A stretch of DNA of 64,000 bases from positions 36,218 through 100,217 of the forward strand of contig NZ_JQGJ02000020.1 in assembly GCF_000802155.2 (NCBI RefSeq). Direction: 5' to 3'. This DNA is from Pseudomonas frederiksbergensis (GTDB lineage Bacteria > Pseudomonadota > Gammaproteobacteria > Pseudomonadales > Pseudomonadaceae). The translations under genes were made by a program, and so were the position numbers. The notes below the pieces were generated by a model that saw only the letters and a list, made by a program, of their open reading frames with translations, made no database searches and had not been told where the DNA came from. Each line of letters begins with the position of its first letter. Position 1 is the stretch's first letter. This document shows, piece by piece, positions 1 through 8,944 of the stretch.

Positions 1-417
1 GGTAACGATGATCGCGTCCTTGCGCTCAAGCAACGCCTTGGTCGCCGACAGCCGCATCTGTTCGATGTGGTCGTTGATCGAGGCGTCCTTCTCGATGAAG
101 GTGTCCGACGACGGAACGTAGGCCTCGGGCTGGTAGTAGTCGTAGTAGGAAACGAAGTACTCCACCGCGTTGTTCGGGAAAAACGCCTTGAATTCGCCGT
201 ACAACTGCGCCGCCAGCGTCTTGTTCGGCGCCAGCACCAAGGTCGGGCGCTGCACCTGGGCGATCACGTTGGCGATGCTGAAGGTCTTGCCCGAACCGGT
301 CACGCCCAGCAACGTCTGGTGCGCCAGACCGGCCTCGATGCCTTCGACCATCAGCCGGATGGCTTCCGGCTGATCGCCGGCGGGCTGGAAGCGGGTGACT
401 AGCTGGAATTCAGACAT
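1..417 (-). CDS. uvrB: UvrABC excinuclease subunit B, N-terminal part (runs off the window)
   Basis: DNA-damage recognition helicase of nucleotide excision repair; with UvrA it loads on the lesion and then recruits UvrC. The visible 139 residues start MSEFQLVTRFQPAGDQPEAI and contain the Walker A loop GVTGSGKTF, the APNKTLAAQLYGEF segment and the YYDYYQPEAYVP beta-hairpin region, all diagnostic of UvrB. The ATG is at 417-415. The rest (a full protein is about 670 residues) lies left of base 1. The gene is transcribed away from the aminotransferase gene at 751, and I could not recognise a convincing LexA box in the gap between them. Confidence 0.97.
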   Translation of the reverse strand, partial: MSEFQLVTRFQPAGDQPEAIRLMVEGIEAGLAHQTLLGVTGSGKTFSIANVIAQVQRPTLVLAPNKTLAAQLYGEFKAFFPNNAVEYFVSYYDYYQPEAYVPSSDTFIEKDASINDHIEQMRLSATKALLERKDAIIVT

Positions 418-750
418 AACATAACCCCTGGGTTCACTCCTGTCGGCCAGGCGACGGGAACGAGAAAGACCGAAACGACTGACGTCGCCCGATGAAAAAG
501 CTGGAATTCATACAATGTGGAGGTGAATGCCTTCGCTTTCAAGACGAACGTCCTACACGCCTTGCAGGCTTTGACGCTGCGAAGAGACTAACGGTCGAAA
601 AAAAATCGAAAATACTTACCGTAAACACCGAATAGCCTGTCGCCGTGTTCGGTGATGGCCTCTATACTAGCTCCCCGTTTGTGCACCGCTCTAGTGCATC
701 CGGCTGGAGCGCGACACGTCCCCTCACTCTCCATTCAGAGCCGCGCACTA
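418..750. other. Divergent intergenic region between uvrB and the aminotransferase gene
   Basis: This 333-bp gap must hold the promoters of two divergent genes. A TATACT hexamer at 663-668 is a possible -10 for the aminotransferase gene, but no good -35 stands at the right distance. No RNA gene, small coding frame with a ribosome binding site, or clear operator was seen. Confidence 0.4.
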
Positions 751-1947
751 ATGAGCCTGTTTTCCGCTGTCGAATTGGCACCACGCGACCCCATCCTGGG
801 CCTCAACGAAGCTTTCAATGCCGACACCCGTACCAATAAGGTCAACTTGGGCGTAGGTGTTTACTGCAACGAAGAAGGGCGCATTCCATTGCTGCGCGCC
901 GTGGTTGAAGCCGAGACGATTCGCGTGGCTCAGCACGTTTCCCGTGGCTACCTGCCGATCGACGGCATCGCCGCGTACGACCAGGCAGTCCAGACCCTGT
1001 TGTTCGGCAAGGACTCCCCGCTGATCGCTTCCGGCCGCGTCATCACCACGCAGGCGGTGGGCGGCACCGGCGCGCTGAAGATCGGCGCCGACTTCCTCAA
1101 GCAACTGCTGCCTGACGCAGTCGTGGCCATCAGCGACCCGAGCTGGGAAAACCACCGTGCGCTGTTCGAAACCGCCGGCTTCTCGGTGCAGAACTATCGC
1201 TATTACGACGCCGCCACCCACGACGTGAACCGCAGCGGCCTGCTGGAAGATCTCAACGCCCTACCCGACCGCTCGATCGTCGTGCTGCACGCCTGCTGCC
1301 ATAACCCGACCGGCGTGGACCTGAGCCCGGAAGACTGGAAAAATGTCCTGGCCGTGGTCAAGGCCAAGAACCACGTGCCTTTCCTGGACATGGCTTACCA
1401 GGGCTTCGGCAAAGGCATCGATGAAGACGCCGCAGCCGTGCGCCTGTTCGCCGAGTCGGGCCTGACCTTCTTCGCCTCCAGTTCGTTCTCCAAGTCGTTC
1501 TCCCTGTACGGTGAGCGTGTTGGCGCCCTGTCGATCGTCAGCGAGTCGAAGGAAGAAAGTGCCCGCGTGCTGTCCCAGGTCAAGCGCGTGATCCGCACCA
1601 ACTACTCCAACCCGCCGACCCACGGCGCCAGCATCGTCGCGGCCGTGCTCAACAGCCCAGAGCTGCGGGCCCAATGGGAAGAAGAACTGGCCGAGATGCG
1701 CCTGCGTATTCGTGGCATGCGCGACCAGATGGTGGACATGCTGGCCAAGGCCGCCCCGCAGCACGACTTCAGCTTCGTCGCACGCCAGAGCGGGATGTTC
1801 TCCTACTCCGGCCTGACCGTTGAACAAGTGACACGCCTGCGCAATGAATTCGGCATCTATGCCCTGGACACCGGCCGCATCTGCGTGGCCGCACTGAACC
1901 AGAACAACATCGAAGCAGTGACCAAGGCCATCGTCCAGGTAATCTGA
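751..1947 (+). CDS. tyrB: Aromatic amino acid/aspartate aminotransferase (TyrB/PhhC type)
   Basis: PLP-dependent class I aminotransferase, 398 residues, that exchanges amino groups between aromatic amino acids or aspartate and 2-oxoglutarate. It begins MSLFSAVELAPRDPILGLNE, as in the AspC/TyrB family. The Schiff-base lysine is in SSSFSKSFSLYGERVG (about K248), and HNPTGVD and the C-terminal GRICVAAL arginine motif are present. The frame stays open back to base 652, but the family N-terminus fits the ATG at 751. It sits beside uvrB, a common Pseudomonas arrangement. A hairpin terminator follows the stop. The choice between TyrB and AspC substrate range cannot be made from sequence alone. Confidence 0.92.
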   Translation: MSLFSAVELAPRDPILGLNEAFNADTRTNKVNLGVGVYCNEEGRIPLLRAVVEAETIRVAQHVSRGYLPIDGIAAYDQAVQTLLFGKDSPLIASGRVITTQAVGGTGALKIGADFLKQLLPDAVVAISDPSWENHRALFETAGFSVQNYRYYDAATHDVNRSGLLEDLNALPDRSIVVLHACCHNPTGVDLSPEDWKNVLAVVKAKNHVPFLDMAYQGFGKGIDEDAAAVRLFAESGLTFFASSSFSKSFSLYGERVGALSIVSESKEESARVLSQVKRVIRTNYSNPPTHGASIVAAVLNSPELRAQWEEELAEMRLRIRGMRDQMVDMLAKAAPQHDFSFVARQSGMFSYSGLTVEQVTRLRNEFGIYALDTGRICVAALNQNNIEAVTKAIVQVI

Positions 1948-1961
1948 GCCTCGATGGTTTG

Positions 1962-1993
1962 AAAAATGGGAGGCCTTGGTCTCCCATTTTTTT
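1962..1993 (+). terminator. Rho-independent terminator of the aminotransferase gene
   Basis: A strong stem, AAAATGGGAG against CTCCCATTTT, is followed directly by a T run, 15 bases after the stop codon. Confidence 0.9.
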
Positions 1994-2002
1994 CGGGCGC
2001 CC

Positions 2003-2035
2003 TTGTGGCAAGGGGATTTATCCCCCTCGCCACAA
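2003..2035. repeat. REP-like palindrome (GTGGCGAGGGG family)
   Basis: An imperfect palindrome with arms TTGTGGCAAGGGGA and TCCCCCTCGCCACAA. The same family recurs at 5505, 20049 and 41615 in this window, always between genes. Confidence 0.8.
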
Positions 2036-2165
2036 CAGATAGTGATCCTGCGAGAGCTGTGTGAAGCAGTAACATGTGATACTTGGATGTCACCTCCACA
2101 AAAAGCTCTTCCAGCGATCAACTCAAGCTTGACTTCTCTTTTCCAATCAGTAACATACGCGCCAT

Positions 2166-2241
<76 letters not shown>

Positions 2242-2254
2242 GACAGCAAAAGAC

Positions 2255-2288
2255 AAAGCCCCTGAATCGAAAGGTCCAGGGGCTTTTT
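2255..2288 (+). terminator. Rho-independent terminator after tRNA-Asn
   Basis: AAAGCCCCTG pairs with CAGGGGCTTT around a short loop, followed by a T run. Confidence 0.9.
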
Positions 2289-2499
2289 CGTGGGTGCTTT
2301 TCGACGTGAGCGACCGCCTGTGGCCGCGGACCGCGTACCTGAGGTCGCTACCAGAACAATAATTTGGCGCCAACCTGGCATTATGGTCTGAATCCTGCTT
2401 TCCTTTTTCCGAAAAGCCCAGCTGTCACGCCAGCGTCATGGCAGTGCCGCAAACTGCCCCTGTCCGCCACAGCAGCTTCATAACAACAAGGACGAAGCC

Positions 2500-2694
2500 A
2501 TGCCCACACAAAACCCTCACCGCATCGTCGGCCTGTGCACCTCCAGCAAGGTGTACAACGCGCTGACCGAACTCAAGCACCTGGAAGGCCACCGCAGCGC
2601 CAAGTTCCTGTCCTTGCTCGCGGAAAACCTGGTTCGCAAGGGCCTGCTCAGCGAGCAGGAAGTGGTGCACATGCTCGACTTGGTGGTCGATTGA
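2500..2694 (+). CDS. Small hypothetical protein, 64 aa
   Basis: I do not recognise a named family. The protein begins MPTQNPHRIVGLCTSSKVYN and looks like a compact helical domain with leucine-rich helices (ALTELKHLEG, FLSLLAENLVRKGLL, VVHMLDLVVD) and no membrane segment. An AAGGACGAAGCC ribosome binding site precedes the ATG, and codon use is that of a real Pseudomonas gene. The helix-rich basic and acidic pattern could suit a small regulator or partner protein, but nothing in the neighbourhood assigns a job. Confidence 0.6.
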   Translation: MPTQNPHRIVGLCTSSKVYNALTELKHLEGHRSAKFLSLLAENLVRKGLLSEQEVVHMLDLVVD

Positions 2695-2783
2695 GCGGCA
2701 TCGATTCCTACTATTGAGACCGTTGATTTTTCTCCATCCCGCATGAAACGTAAGGTAACCCCATCGATTGATGGAGGTTTCCC

Positions 2784-2966
2784 ATGCCCAAGGTTCAAAT
2801 CATGTCTGTCGTTGGCAGCGCCGTTCCCGCCCCACTCAGGGAGCGTGGCCTGTTGGCTTGCTGGTATCTGGTGCAGGACGGCGTGACCGTCAGCGGCCCG
2901 CTGACTTCACTGCCCGCCGCCCAGGCCATGTCGCAACGTATCGGCCCCTACCTCCTCCGCGCCTAG
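2784..2966 (+). CDS. Small hypothetical protein, 60 aa
   Basis: Unrecognised 60-residue protein beginning MPKVQIMSVVGSAVPAPLRE. A TGGAGG ribosome binding site lies 7 bases before the ATG. The central part (GLLACWYLVQDGVTVSGPL) resembles a short beta-rich fold. Its TAG stop (2964-2966) overlaps the TAG stop of the convergent permease gene (2965-2963), so the two reading frames share their last bases. Confidence 0.55.
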   Translation: MPKVQIMSVVGSAVPAPLRERGLLACWYLVQDGVTVSGPLTSLPAAQAMSQRIGPYLLRA

Positions 2967-4024
2967 GGCAACTGCACCCGAGGCGTGTTTTCGACGAACA
3001 GCGCCCAGCACGACATGAACAGTGCGGCGATCAGCGGGCCGATGACGAAGCCATTCAGGCCGAACACCGCCAACCCGCCCAGCGTCGAGACCAGGACCAT
3101 GTAGTCCGGCATCTTGGTGTCCTTGCCCACCAGGATCGGCCGCAAGAAGTTGTCCACCAGGCCAATCACGAATACGCCGAACAGCGTCAGCACCACGCCC
3201 TGCCAGATCGCCCCGGACAACAGGAAATACACCGCCACCGGCGCCCAGACGATGCCCGCCCCCACGGCCGGCAACAGCGACAGGAACGCCATCAGCACCG
3301 CCCAAGGCAACACCGTCGGGATGCCGAGCACCCAGAAGATCAAGCCGCCTAACGCGCCTTGGGTGATCGCGACCAGCAGGTTGCCCTTCACCGTCGCCCG
3401 CACCACGCGGTTGAATTTCAATTGCAGGCGGCGCTTCTGGTGCTCGGCCAGCGGCACCGCCGAGCGCACCTTGCGTACCAGTTCCGGCCCGTCGCGCAGG
3501 AAAAAGAACAGCAGGTAGAGCATCACGAAAAAACTCACCAGGAATTGGAACGTGCCCTGGCCGAAACTGAACGCCTGGGTGGCGAAGAACTCGCTGCCCT
3601 GCATCGCGCTCTTGACGATCTTGTCCCGCAGCCCGTTCAGGTTGCCCAGGCCGAAACGGTCCAGCAGGTGCTGGAAGTACGGTGGCAATGCGTCCTTGAA
3701 GCGCGCCAGGTAATCAGCAACGTCCAGCTCGCCGCTTTCCAGGCTCTTGTAGAGGGCCGCACCTTCCTGGACCAGCAAGGTGCTGATGACGATCACCGGC
3801 AAGATAGCAATCAGCATGCAAGTGGTCAGGGTCAATAGCGTCGTGAGGTTGCGCGGCCAGTTGAGCTTCAATTGCAGGCGCCGCTGCAGTGGCGCGAAGA
3901 CGATGCCCAGGATAACGGCCCAGAACACTGCCCCGTAGAACGGCAGCAGGATCCAGACGAAGGCGATGCTGACCAGGATCAGCAACAACATCTGCGACTT
4001 GTTTTGGAGGTTCTTGCGGTTCAT
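2963..4024 (-). CDS. AI-2E family transporter (PerM/YdiK type membrane protein)
   Basis: Inner-membrane protein of 353 residues in the AI-2E/PerM exporter family. It starts MNRKNLQNKSQMLLLILVSI after AAGGAATGGAAAGCCA. Hydrophobic segments occur near residues 10-60, 65-90 and 150-175, and several follow in the C-terminal half (GALGGLIFWVLGIPTVLPWA, LLPAVGAGIVWAPVAVYFLL, LVSTLGGLAVFGLNGFVIGP). The PAVGAGIVWAP and GPLIAAL motifs are typical. Substrates of this family vary and are mostly unproven (AI-2, Na+/H+), so none is assigned. The frame extends upstream to 4132 without family-like sequence, so the start at 4024 is preferred. Confidence 0.85.
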   Translation of the reverse strand: MNRKNLQNKSQMLLLILVSIAFVWILLPFYGAVFWAVILGIVFAPLQRRLQLKLNWPRNLTTLLTLTTCMLIAILPVIVISTLLVQEGAALYKSLESGELDVADYLARFKDALPPYFQHLLDRFGLGNLNGLRDKIVKSAMQGSEFFATQAFSFGQGTFQFLVSFFVMLYLLFFFLRDGPELVRKVRSAVPLAEHQKRRLQLKFNRVVRATVKGNLLVAITQGALGGLIFWVLGIPTVLPWAVLMAFLSLLPAVGAGIVWAPVAVYFLLSGAIWQGVVLTLFGVFVIGLVDNFLRPILVGKDTKMPDYMVLVSTLGGLAVFGLNGFVIGPLIAALFMSCWALFVENTPRVQLP

Positions 4025-4169
4025 TGGCTTTCCATTCCTTGGCAGATAAACATTAGTCCGCCAGGATTCGCCGGAGTGCCGTCGCGTCTGTTGCGCAGCC
4101 TTGATCCAGATCAATACCACCGGGCCGGCCATGGCCTACCCTCGCCGCTTTTTGCGGTCCGACGCCACC

Positions 4170-5501
4170 ATGCACCTCGTAGCCCCCGAACTGCTCGCCC
4201 CTGCCGGCACCCTGAAAAACATGCGCTACGCCTTCGCCTACGGCGCCGATGCGGTCTATGCCGGCCAACCGCGCTACAGCTTGCGAGTGCGCAACAATGA
4301 ATTCGACCACGCCAACCTGGCCTTGGGCATTCATGAAGCCCAAAGCCTGGGCAAGCGCTTTTATGTGGTGGTGAACATCGCCCCGCACAACGCCAAGCTA
4401 CGCACCTTCCTCAAGGATCTCGAACCGGTGATCGCGATGGGCCCGGACGCACTGATCATGTCCGACCCGGGGCTGATCATGCTGGTTCGCCGGCATTTCC
4501 CACAGATGCCGATCCATCTGTCGGTGCAGGCCAACACGGTGAACTGGGCCAGCGTCGAGTTCTGGCAACAGCAGGGCCTGAGCCGGATCATCCTCTCTCG
4601 CGAGTTGTCGCTGGAGGAAATTGCCGAGATTCGCCAGCAGGTGCCGGCCATGGAGCTGGAGGTGTTTGTCCACGGCGCGCTGTGCATGGCCTATTCCGGA
4701 CGCTGCCTGCTGTCGGGCTACCTGAACCGGCGCGATGCCAACCAGGGCAGTTGCACCAACGCCTGCCGCTGGAAATATTCGGCGCAACCGGCAGTGGAAA
4801 ATACCGTGGGCGACATCGTCCAGGTGTATCAGCCGGAACCGACCCTGGGCCTCGGCGCGCCGACCGACCAAGTGTTCCTGCTGCAAGAGGCCAACCGCCC
4901 GGACGAATCCATGCCGGCCTTCGAGGACGAGCACGGCACCTACATCATGAATGCCAAGGACTTGCGAGCCGTGCAGCATGTGGAACGCCTGACTCGCATG
5001 GGCGTACATTCGCTGAAGATCGAAGGCCGGACCAAGTCGCACTTCTATTGCGCGCGCACCACCCAGGTATATCGCCGCGCCATCGATGACGCGATGACTG
5101 GCCGTGAGTTCGACCGCAGCCTCATGACCGACCTCGAATCCCTCGCCCAACGCGGGTACACCGAAGGTTTCCTGCGTCGCCATGTGCACGATGAATATCA
5201 GAACTACCAGAACGGCAGCTCGGTGTCGGAGCGCCAGCAGTTCGTCGGCGAACTGACCGGCGCCCGCCGTGAGCGCATGGCCGAAGTACGGGTGAAGAAT
5301 CGCTTCGGCCTGGGGGATCACATGGAGCTGATGACGCCCAAGGGCAACTTCCACTTCGACCTGCATCAGTTGCAGAACGTCAAGGGCCAAGGCATCGACG
5401 TCGCACCGGGAGACGGGCACGTGGTGTATGTGCCGATTCCGGATGCGGTGGATTTGCGGTTTGGGTTGTTGATGCGGGATGTGCGGGAGTTGGCTGCCTG
5501 A
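4170..5501 (+). CDS. trhP: tRNA 5-hydroxyuridine synthesis protein TrhP (YegQ, peptidase U32 family)
   Basis: 443-residue U32 'peptidase' homologue of the YegQ/TrhP branch, required for prephenate-dependent hydroxylation of wobble U34 in tRNAs. It begins MHLVAPELLAPAGTLKNMRY, then carries YGADAVYAGQPRYSLRVRNN, the U32 signature ELEVFVHGALCMAYSGRCLL, and the cysteine-rich NQGSCTNACRW, which is thought to bind an Fe-S cluster. The ATG at 4170 is chosen because the family N-terminus starts there; in-frame codons from 4101 look non-homologous. Length matches E. coli YegQ. Confidence 0.92.
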   Translation: MHLVAPELLAPAGTLKNMRYAFAYGADAVYAGQPRYSLRVRNNEFDHANLALGIHEAQSLGKRFYVVVNIAPHNAKLRTFLKDLEPVIAMGPDALIMSDPGLIMLVRRHFPQMPIHLSVQANTVNWASVEFWQQQGLSRIILSRELSLEEIAEIRQQVPAMELEVFVHGALCMAYSGRCLLSGYLNRRDANQGSCTNACRWKYSAQPAVENTVGDIVQVYQPEPTLGLGAPTDQVFLLQEANRPDESMPAFEDEHGTYIMNAKDLRAVQHVERLTRMGVHSLKIEGRTKSHFYCARTTQVYRRAIDDAMTGREFDRSLMTDLESLAQRGYTEGFLRRHVHDEYQNYQNGSSVSERQQFVGELTGARRERMAEVRVKNRFGLGDHMELMTPKGNFHFDLHQLQNVKGQGIDVAPGDGHVVYVPIPDAVDLRFGLLMRDVRELAA

Positions 5502-5504
5502 TCA

Positions 5505-5536
5505 TTGTGGCGAGGGGATAAATCCCCTCGCCACAA
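5505..5536. repeat. REP-like palindrome (GTGGCGAGGGG family)
   Basis: Near-perfect inverted repeat with arms TTGTGGCGAGGGGAT and ATCCCCTCGCCACAA, starting 3 bases after the trhP stop. It may also act as a terminator or mRNA end stabiliser. Confidence 0.85.
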
Positions 5537-5574
5537 CAGCGCTCGACTTAAGTTGGCGGAACGACTTGCCCGGA

Positions 5575-7254
5575 TCAGATCCGGAACTGCCCCACCAATT
5601 GGCCCAGGCGCTGACCCAGGTCGGCCAGGCTGCGGGAGGTCTGGGCGCCGCGTTGGGTTTCGTCGGCAACGCTGTCCACGGCCACGGCAATCTGATGCAC
5701 GCTGCGGTTGATTTCTTCGGCCACGGCAGTTTGTTCCTCGGCCGCGCTGGCGATCTGGGCGTTCATCGAGTTGATGGTGCCAATCAACTGCGCCATGGTG
5801 TCCAGTGACGCGCCGGCCTCGTTGGCCCGCTCCGAAGTGCCATCGCCGGCCTCACTGGAACGGCGCATCGCCTCCACCGCCGCATGAGTACCCGATTGCA
5901 GGCGATCGATCATGCCCTGTATTTCCTGGGTGCTTTGCTGGGTCCGACTGGCAAGGGCGCGGACTTCATCGGCCACCACCGCAAACCCACGCCCCGCCTC
6001 ACCGGCACGTGCGGCCTCGATGGCGGCGTTCAGGGCCAGCAAGTTGGTCTGCTCGGCGATGGAACGAATCACCCCGAGCACACTGACAATCGAAGCGACG
6101 TCCTGTTGCAGGCTGTCCAGGGACACGCCGCTGCTGCGAATATCGTTCACCAATGCATGAATCTGCTGGATGCTGCCGGCCACCACGCGCTTGGCCGACT
6201 GCCCTTCTTCGTCGGTCTGCTGGGCCGCGACGGCAGCGCCCTGGGCACTGCGGGCGACTTCCTGGGCGGCGGACGACATCTCATTGATCGCTGTGGCGAC
6301 CTGGTCGGTTTCGTGGCGCTGACGCTCCATCGCCTGCTCGGAGCGCTGGGCCTGCTCGGAAACTTGCGTCACCAGGCCGGTCAATTGCGAGGTCATGTCA
6401 GTGATCTGCCGGACCAGGCCGTGGATCTTGTCGACGAAACGGTTGAACGAACCGGCCAACTGGCCCAGTTCATCCTGGCTGGTGATCGCCAGGCGCCGGG
6501 TCAGGTCGCCCTCGCCCGCCGCGATGTCGTCAAGGTTGTCCTTCATCAGGTGCAAAGGACGCAGGATGGTATTGGCGAGCACCAGGCCCACGACTGCAAT
6601 CACCAGCAACACGACGGCGGCGATCCCGACGATGCTCAGGATCACACCTTGCAGGCGGTCGTGGACCTTGGCTTCCACCAACGCCACCTGGGCTTCGATA
6701 CCGTCCAGGTTGACCGAACTGCCTACCGCCAGATCCCATTTGGGCAGGTATTCGGTGTAGCCGAGCTTGGGCACCAGGTCCTTGCTGCCGGGCAGTGGCG
6801 AACTGTATTCGAGGTAATGCGTGCCGTCCTTGGCGACTTTCACCAGGTCACGGTTGACGTAGACACCGTTCGGGTCGCGGTTGTCCTTGAAGCTTTTGCC
6901 CACGCCATCGGGGCTGTTGGCCTTGAACAGACGAATGGTCTCGGAGTCATAGCCGAAGAAATAGCCGTCCTTGCCGTAGCTGATATTCGACAAGAGCTTG
7001 ATCGCCTGGGCGCGTGCTTCGTTATCGCCTGGCGCGGCGGCATCGTAGAGCGGCTTGATGGCTGTCAGCCCGACCGCGACATAATTCTGCAGCGTGGCCT
7101 TGGCTTCGCTGAGCAGGCGCTCGCGGGTCTGCTGGACTTCTTTGCTGGCCTGTTCCTTCAAGATGAACGCAGTGGTCAGGCTGATGATCACAGCGGACAG
7201 CAATACCGGGAGTATCGCAAGGGACAGGACTTTAGCCTTCAGGCTCAGGCGCAT
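5575..7254 (-). CDS. Methyl-accepting chemotaxis protein with single periplasmic Cache domain
   Basis: Transmembrane chemoreceptor of about 559 residues. The N-terminal segment (VLSLAILPVLLSAVIISLTT) is a membrane anchor. Residues about 35-190 are a periplasmic Cache domain (YGKDGYFFGYDSETIRLFK, DGTHYLEYSSPLPGSKDLVP, YLPKWDLAVGSSVNLDG). A second membrane helix (IVGIAAVVLLVIAVVGLVLA) is followed by HAMP and the cytoplasmic signalling tip with EQTNLLALNAAIEAARAGEA. The ligand cannot be read from sequence; related Cache domains often bind small carboxylates. The ATG at 7254 lies a normal distance after AAGAG; a GTG at 7263 is an alternative. Confidence 0.93.
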   Translation of the reverse strand: MRLSLKAKVLSLAILPVLLSAVIISLTTAFILKEQASKEVQQTRERLLSEAKATLQNYVAVGLTAIKPLYDAAAPGDNEARAQAIKLLSNISYGKDGYFFGYDSETIRLFKANSPDGVGKSFKDNRDPNGVYVNRDLVKVAKDGTHYLEYSSPLPGSKDLVPKLGYTEYLPKWDLAVGSSVNLDGIEAQVALVEAKVHDRLQGVILSIVGIAAVVLLVIAVVGLVLANTILRPLHLMKDNLDDIAAGEGDLTRRLAITSQDELGQLAGSFNRFVDKIHGLVRQITDMTSQLTGLVTQVSEQAQRSEQAMERQRHETDQVATAINEMSSAAQEVARSAQGAAVAAQQTDEEGQSAKRVVAGSIQQIHALVNDIRSSGVSLDSLQQDVASIVSVLGVIRSIAEQTNLLALNAAIEAARAGEAGRGFAVVADEVRALASRTQQSTQEIQGMIDRLQSGTHAAVEAMRRSSEAGDGTSERANEAGASLDTMAQLIGTINSMNAQIASAAEEQTAVAEEINRSVHQIAVAVDSVADETQRGAQTSRSLADLGQRLGQLVGQFRI

Positions 7255-7415
7255 GCTGTTCACTCTTGTAGGTGTTATTGGCGTGGTTAGCTGGGTTAAC
7301 GGCAGGGCACGGCAAAACTGTAGGACAGGTTTAACCGGCTATCGCGAACTGTCAGCAGCATGCTCGCTTGCTCGCGAAGGGGGGCGACTCGGTCCTTGAG
7401 TCTTGTTGGTCGACC

Positions 7416-8735
7416 TTACAACACCATCGCCGCCACCCAACCAAACGCCAGCAACGGCAGGTTGTAGTGGATGAAAGTCGGGACCACGGTGTCCCAGATA
7501 TGGTGATGCTGGCCGTCGATGTTCAGGCCGGAGGTCGGGCCGAGGGTCGAGTCCGAGGCGGGCGAGCCAGCGTCGCCCAGGGCGCCCGCGGTGCCGACGA
7601 TGCAGACGATCGCCAGCGGGCTGAAACCCAGTTGCAGGCACAGCGGCACGAAGATAGTCGCCAGGATCGGCACCGTGGAGAACGACGAGCCGATGCCCAT
7701 CGTCACCAATAGCCCCACCAGCAACATCAACAACGCGCCGACGCCCTTGTTGTGGCCGATCCAGGCCGCCGAGGCTTCCACCAGGCTCTGGACTTCACCG
7801 GTGGCCTTCATCACCTCGGCAAACCCCGAGGCCGCGATCATGATGAAGCCGATCATCGCCATCATCTTCATGCCTTCGGTGAACAGGTCGTCGGTTTCGC
7901 GCCAACGCACCACCCCCGAGACCGAAAAGATCAGGAAGCCCGCCAGCGCACCGATGATCATCGAATCAAGCAGCAGCTGGATGGCGAACGCCGCCGCGAT
8001 CGCCAACCCCGCGACCAACAGGCTCAGCGGGTTGTAGCGCACCGCCACTTGCTCGGCACGAGCGATTTTCTTCAGGTCATAGACGCGTTTCTTTCGGTAG
8101 GTGATAAACGAGAGGATCAGGCCAAACACCATGCCCAGCGCCGGAATACCCATGGCGTGGGTGATGTTGATGCCGCTGACGTCCACACCGCTGCGAGCGA
8201 CATTGGCCAGCAGGATCTCGTTGAGGAAGATATTGCCGAAGCCCACCGGCAGGAACATGTAGGGCGTGATCAAGCCGAAGGTCATCACGCAGGCGATCAG
8301 GCGGCGGTCCAACTGCAGTTTGGTCAGCACGTACAGAAGCGGCGGCACCAGCAGCGGGATGAAGGCAATGTGGATCGGCAGGATATTCTGCGATGCGACG
8401 GCCACGGTACCCAGCAGGCCGATCAGCACCCACTTGACACCTGTGCCGCCGGCGACGTCCTGGCGGTCGACCATGGCCAGGGCTTTGTCGGCCAGGGCGT
8501 GGGCCATGCCGGACTTGGCGATCGCCACGGCGAAAGCGCCCAGCAGTGCGTAGGACAACGCCACCGTCGCGCCGCCACCCAGGCCGGCATTGAACGCCTT
8601 GAGCGTCGCCTCGATCCCCAGGCCGCCCGTCAGGCCGCCCACCAACGCGCCGACAATCAGCGCGATCACCACATGCACGCGGGACAGGCTGAGCACCAGC
8701 ATGACGCCAACCGCAGCAATTACTGCATTTATCAT
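7416..8735 (-). CDS. Na+/H+ antiporter family permease (YuiF/NhaC-like)
   Basis: Polytopic inner-membrane transporter, 439 residues, starting MINAVIAAVGVMLVLSLSRV after TGAGGTAACG. About eleven hydrophobic segments are visible, with the family motifs ALSYALLGAFAVAIAKSG, ASQNILPIHIAFIPLLVPPL, FGLITPYMFLPVGFGNIFL and the C-terminal GALGDAGSPASDSTLGPTSG. Annotated relatives are called Na+/H+ antiporters or amino acid permeases; the exact ion or substrate is unproven. It stands alone, between the chemoreceptor and a REPIN. Confidence 0.85.
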   Translation of the reverse strand: MINAVIAAVGVMLVLSLSRVHVVIALIVGALVGGLTGGLGIEATLKAFNAGLGGGATVALSYALLGAFAVAIAKSGMAHALADKALAMVDRQDVAGGTGVKWVLIGLLGTVAVASQNILPIHIAFIPLLVPPLLYVLTKLQLDRRLIACVMTFGLITPYMFLPVGFGNIFLNEILLANVARSGVDVSGINITHAMGIPALGMVFGLILSFITYRKKRVYDLKKIARAEQVAVRYNPLSLLVAGLAIAAAFAIQLLLDSMIIGALAGFLIFSVSGVVRWRETDDLFTEGMKMMAMIGFIMIAASGFAEVMKATGEVQSLVEASAAWIGHNKGVGALLMLLVGLLVTMGIGSSFSTVPILATIFVPLCLQLGFSPLAIVCIVGTAGALGDAGSPASDSTLGPTSGLNIDGQHHHIWDTVVPTFIHYNLPLLAFGWVAAMVL

Positions 8736-8858
8736 CGTTACCTCAAAGCACAGCGATGGAAAGCCACCGGACAAAAAGGTCGCGACTTTGCAGGAAGCGG
8801 CGGCAAGCTGCAAGGGTCATGCGGCGGGTTTTGCGGTAATGCCGTCACTCTTGAGAGA

Positions 8859-8939
8859 GCGGGCTTGCTCGCGAATGCGGTGTATCACTCAGACATTATT
8901 AGCTGGCACACCGCTTTCGCGAGCAAGCCCGCCCCCACA
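8859..8939. repeat. REPIN (two REP arms in inverted orientation)
   Basis: Arms GCGGGCTTGCTCGCGAA (8859-8875) and TTCGCGAGCAAGCCCGC (8916-8932) are exact inverted copies around a 40-bp spacer, followed by CCCCACAG. It lies between two genes on the minus strand. A solitary half-unit (GCTCGCTTGCTCGCGAA) also occurs near 7361. Confidence 0.85.
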
Positions 8940-8944
8940 GGACA

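Noticed and set aside
5884..7290. 468-codon open frame on the plus strand opposite the chemoreceptor gene
   Set aside because: It is the complement of a clear chemoreceptor gene, has biased, low-complexity composition and no ribosome site.
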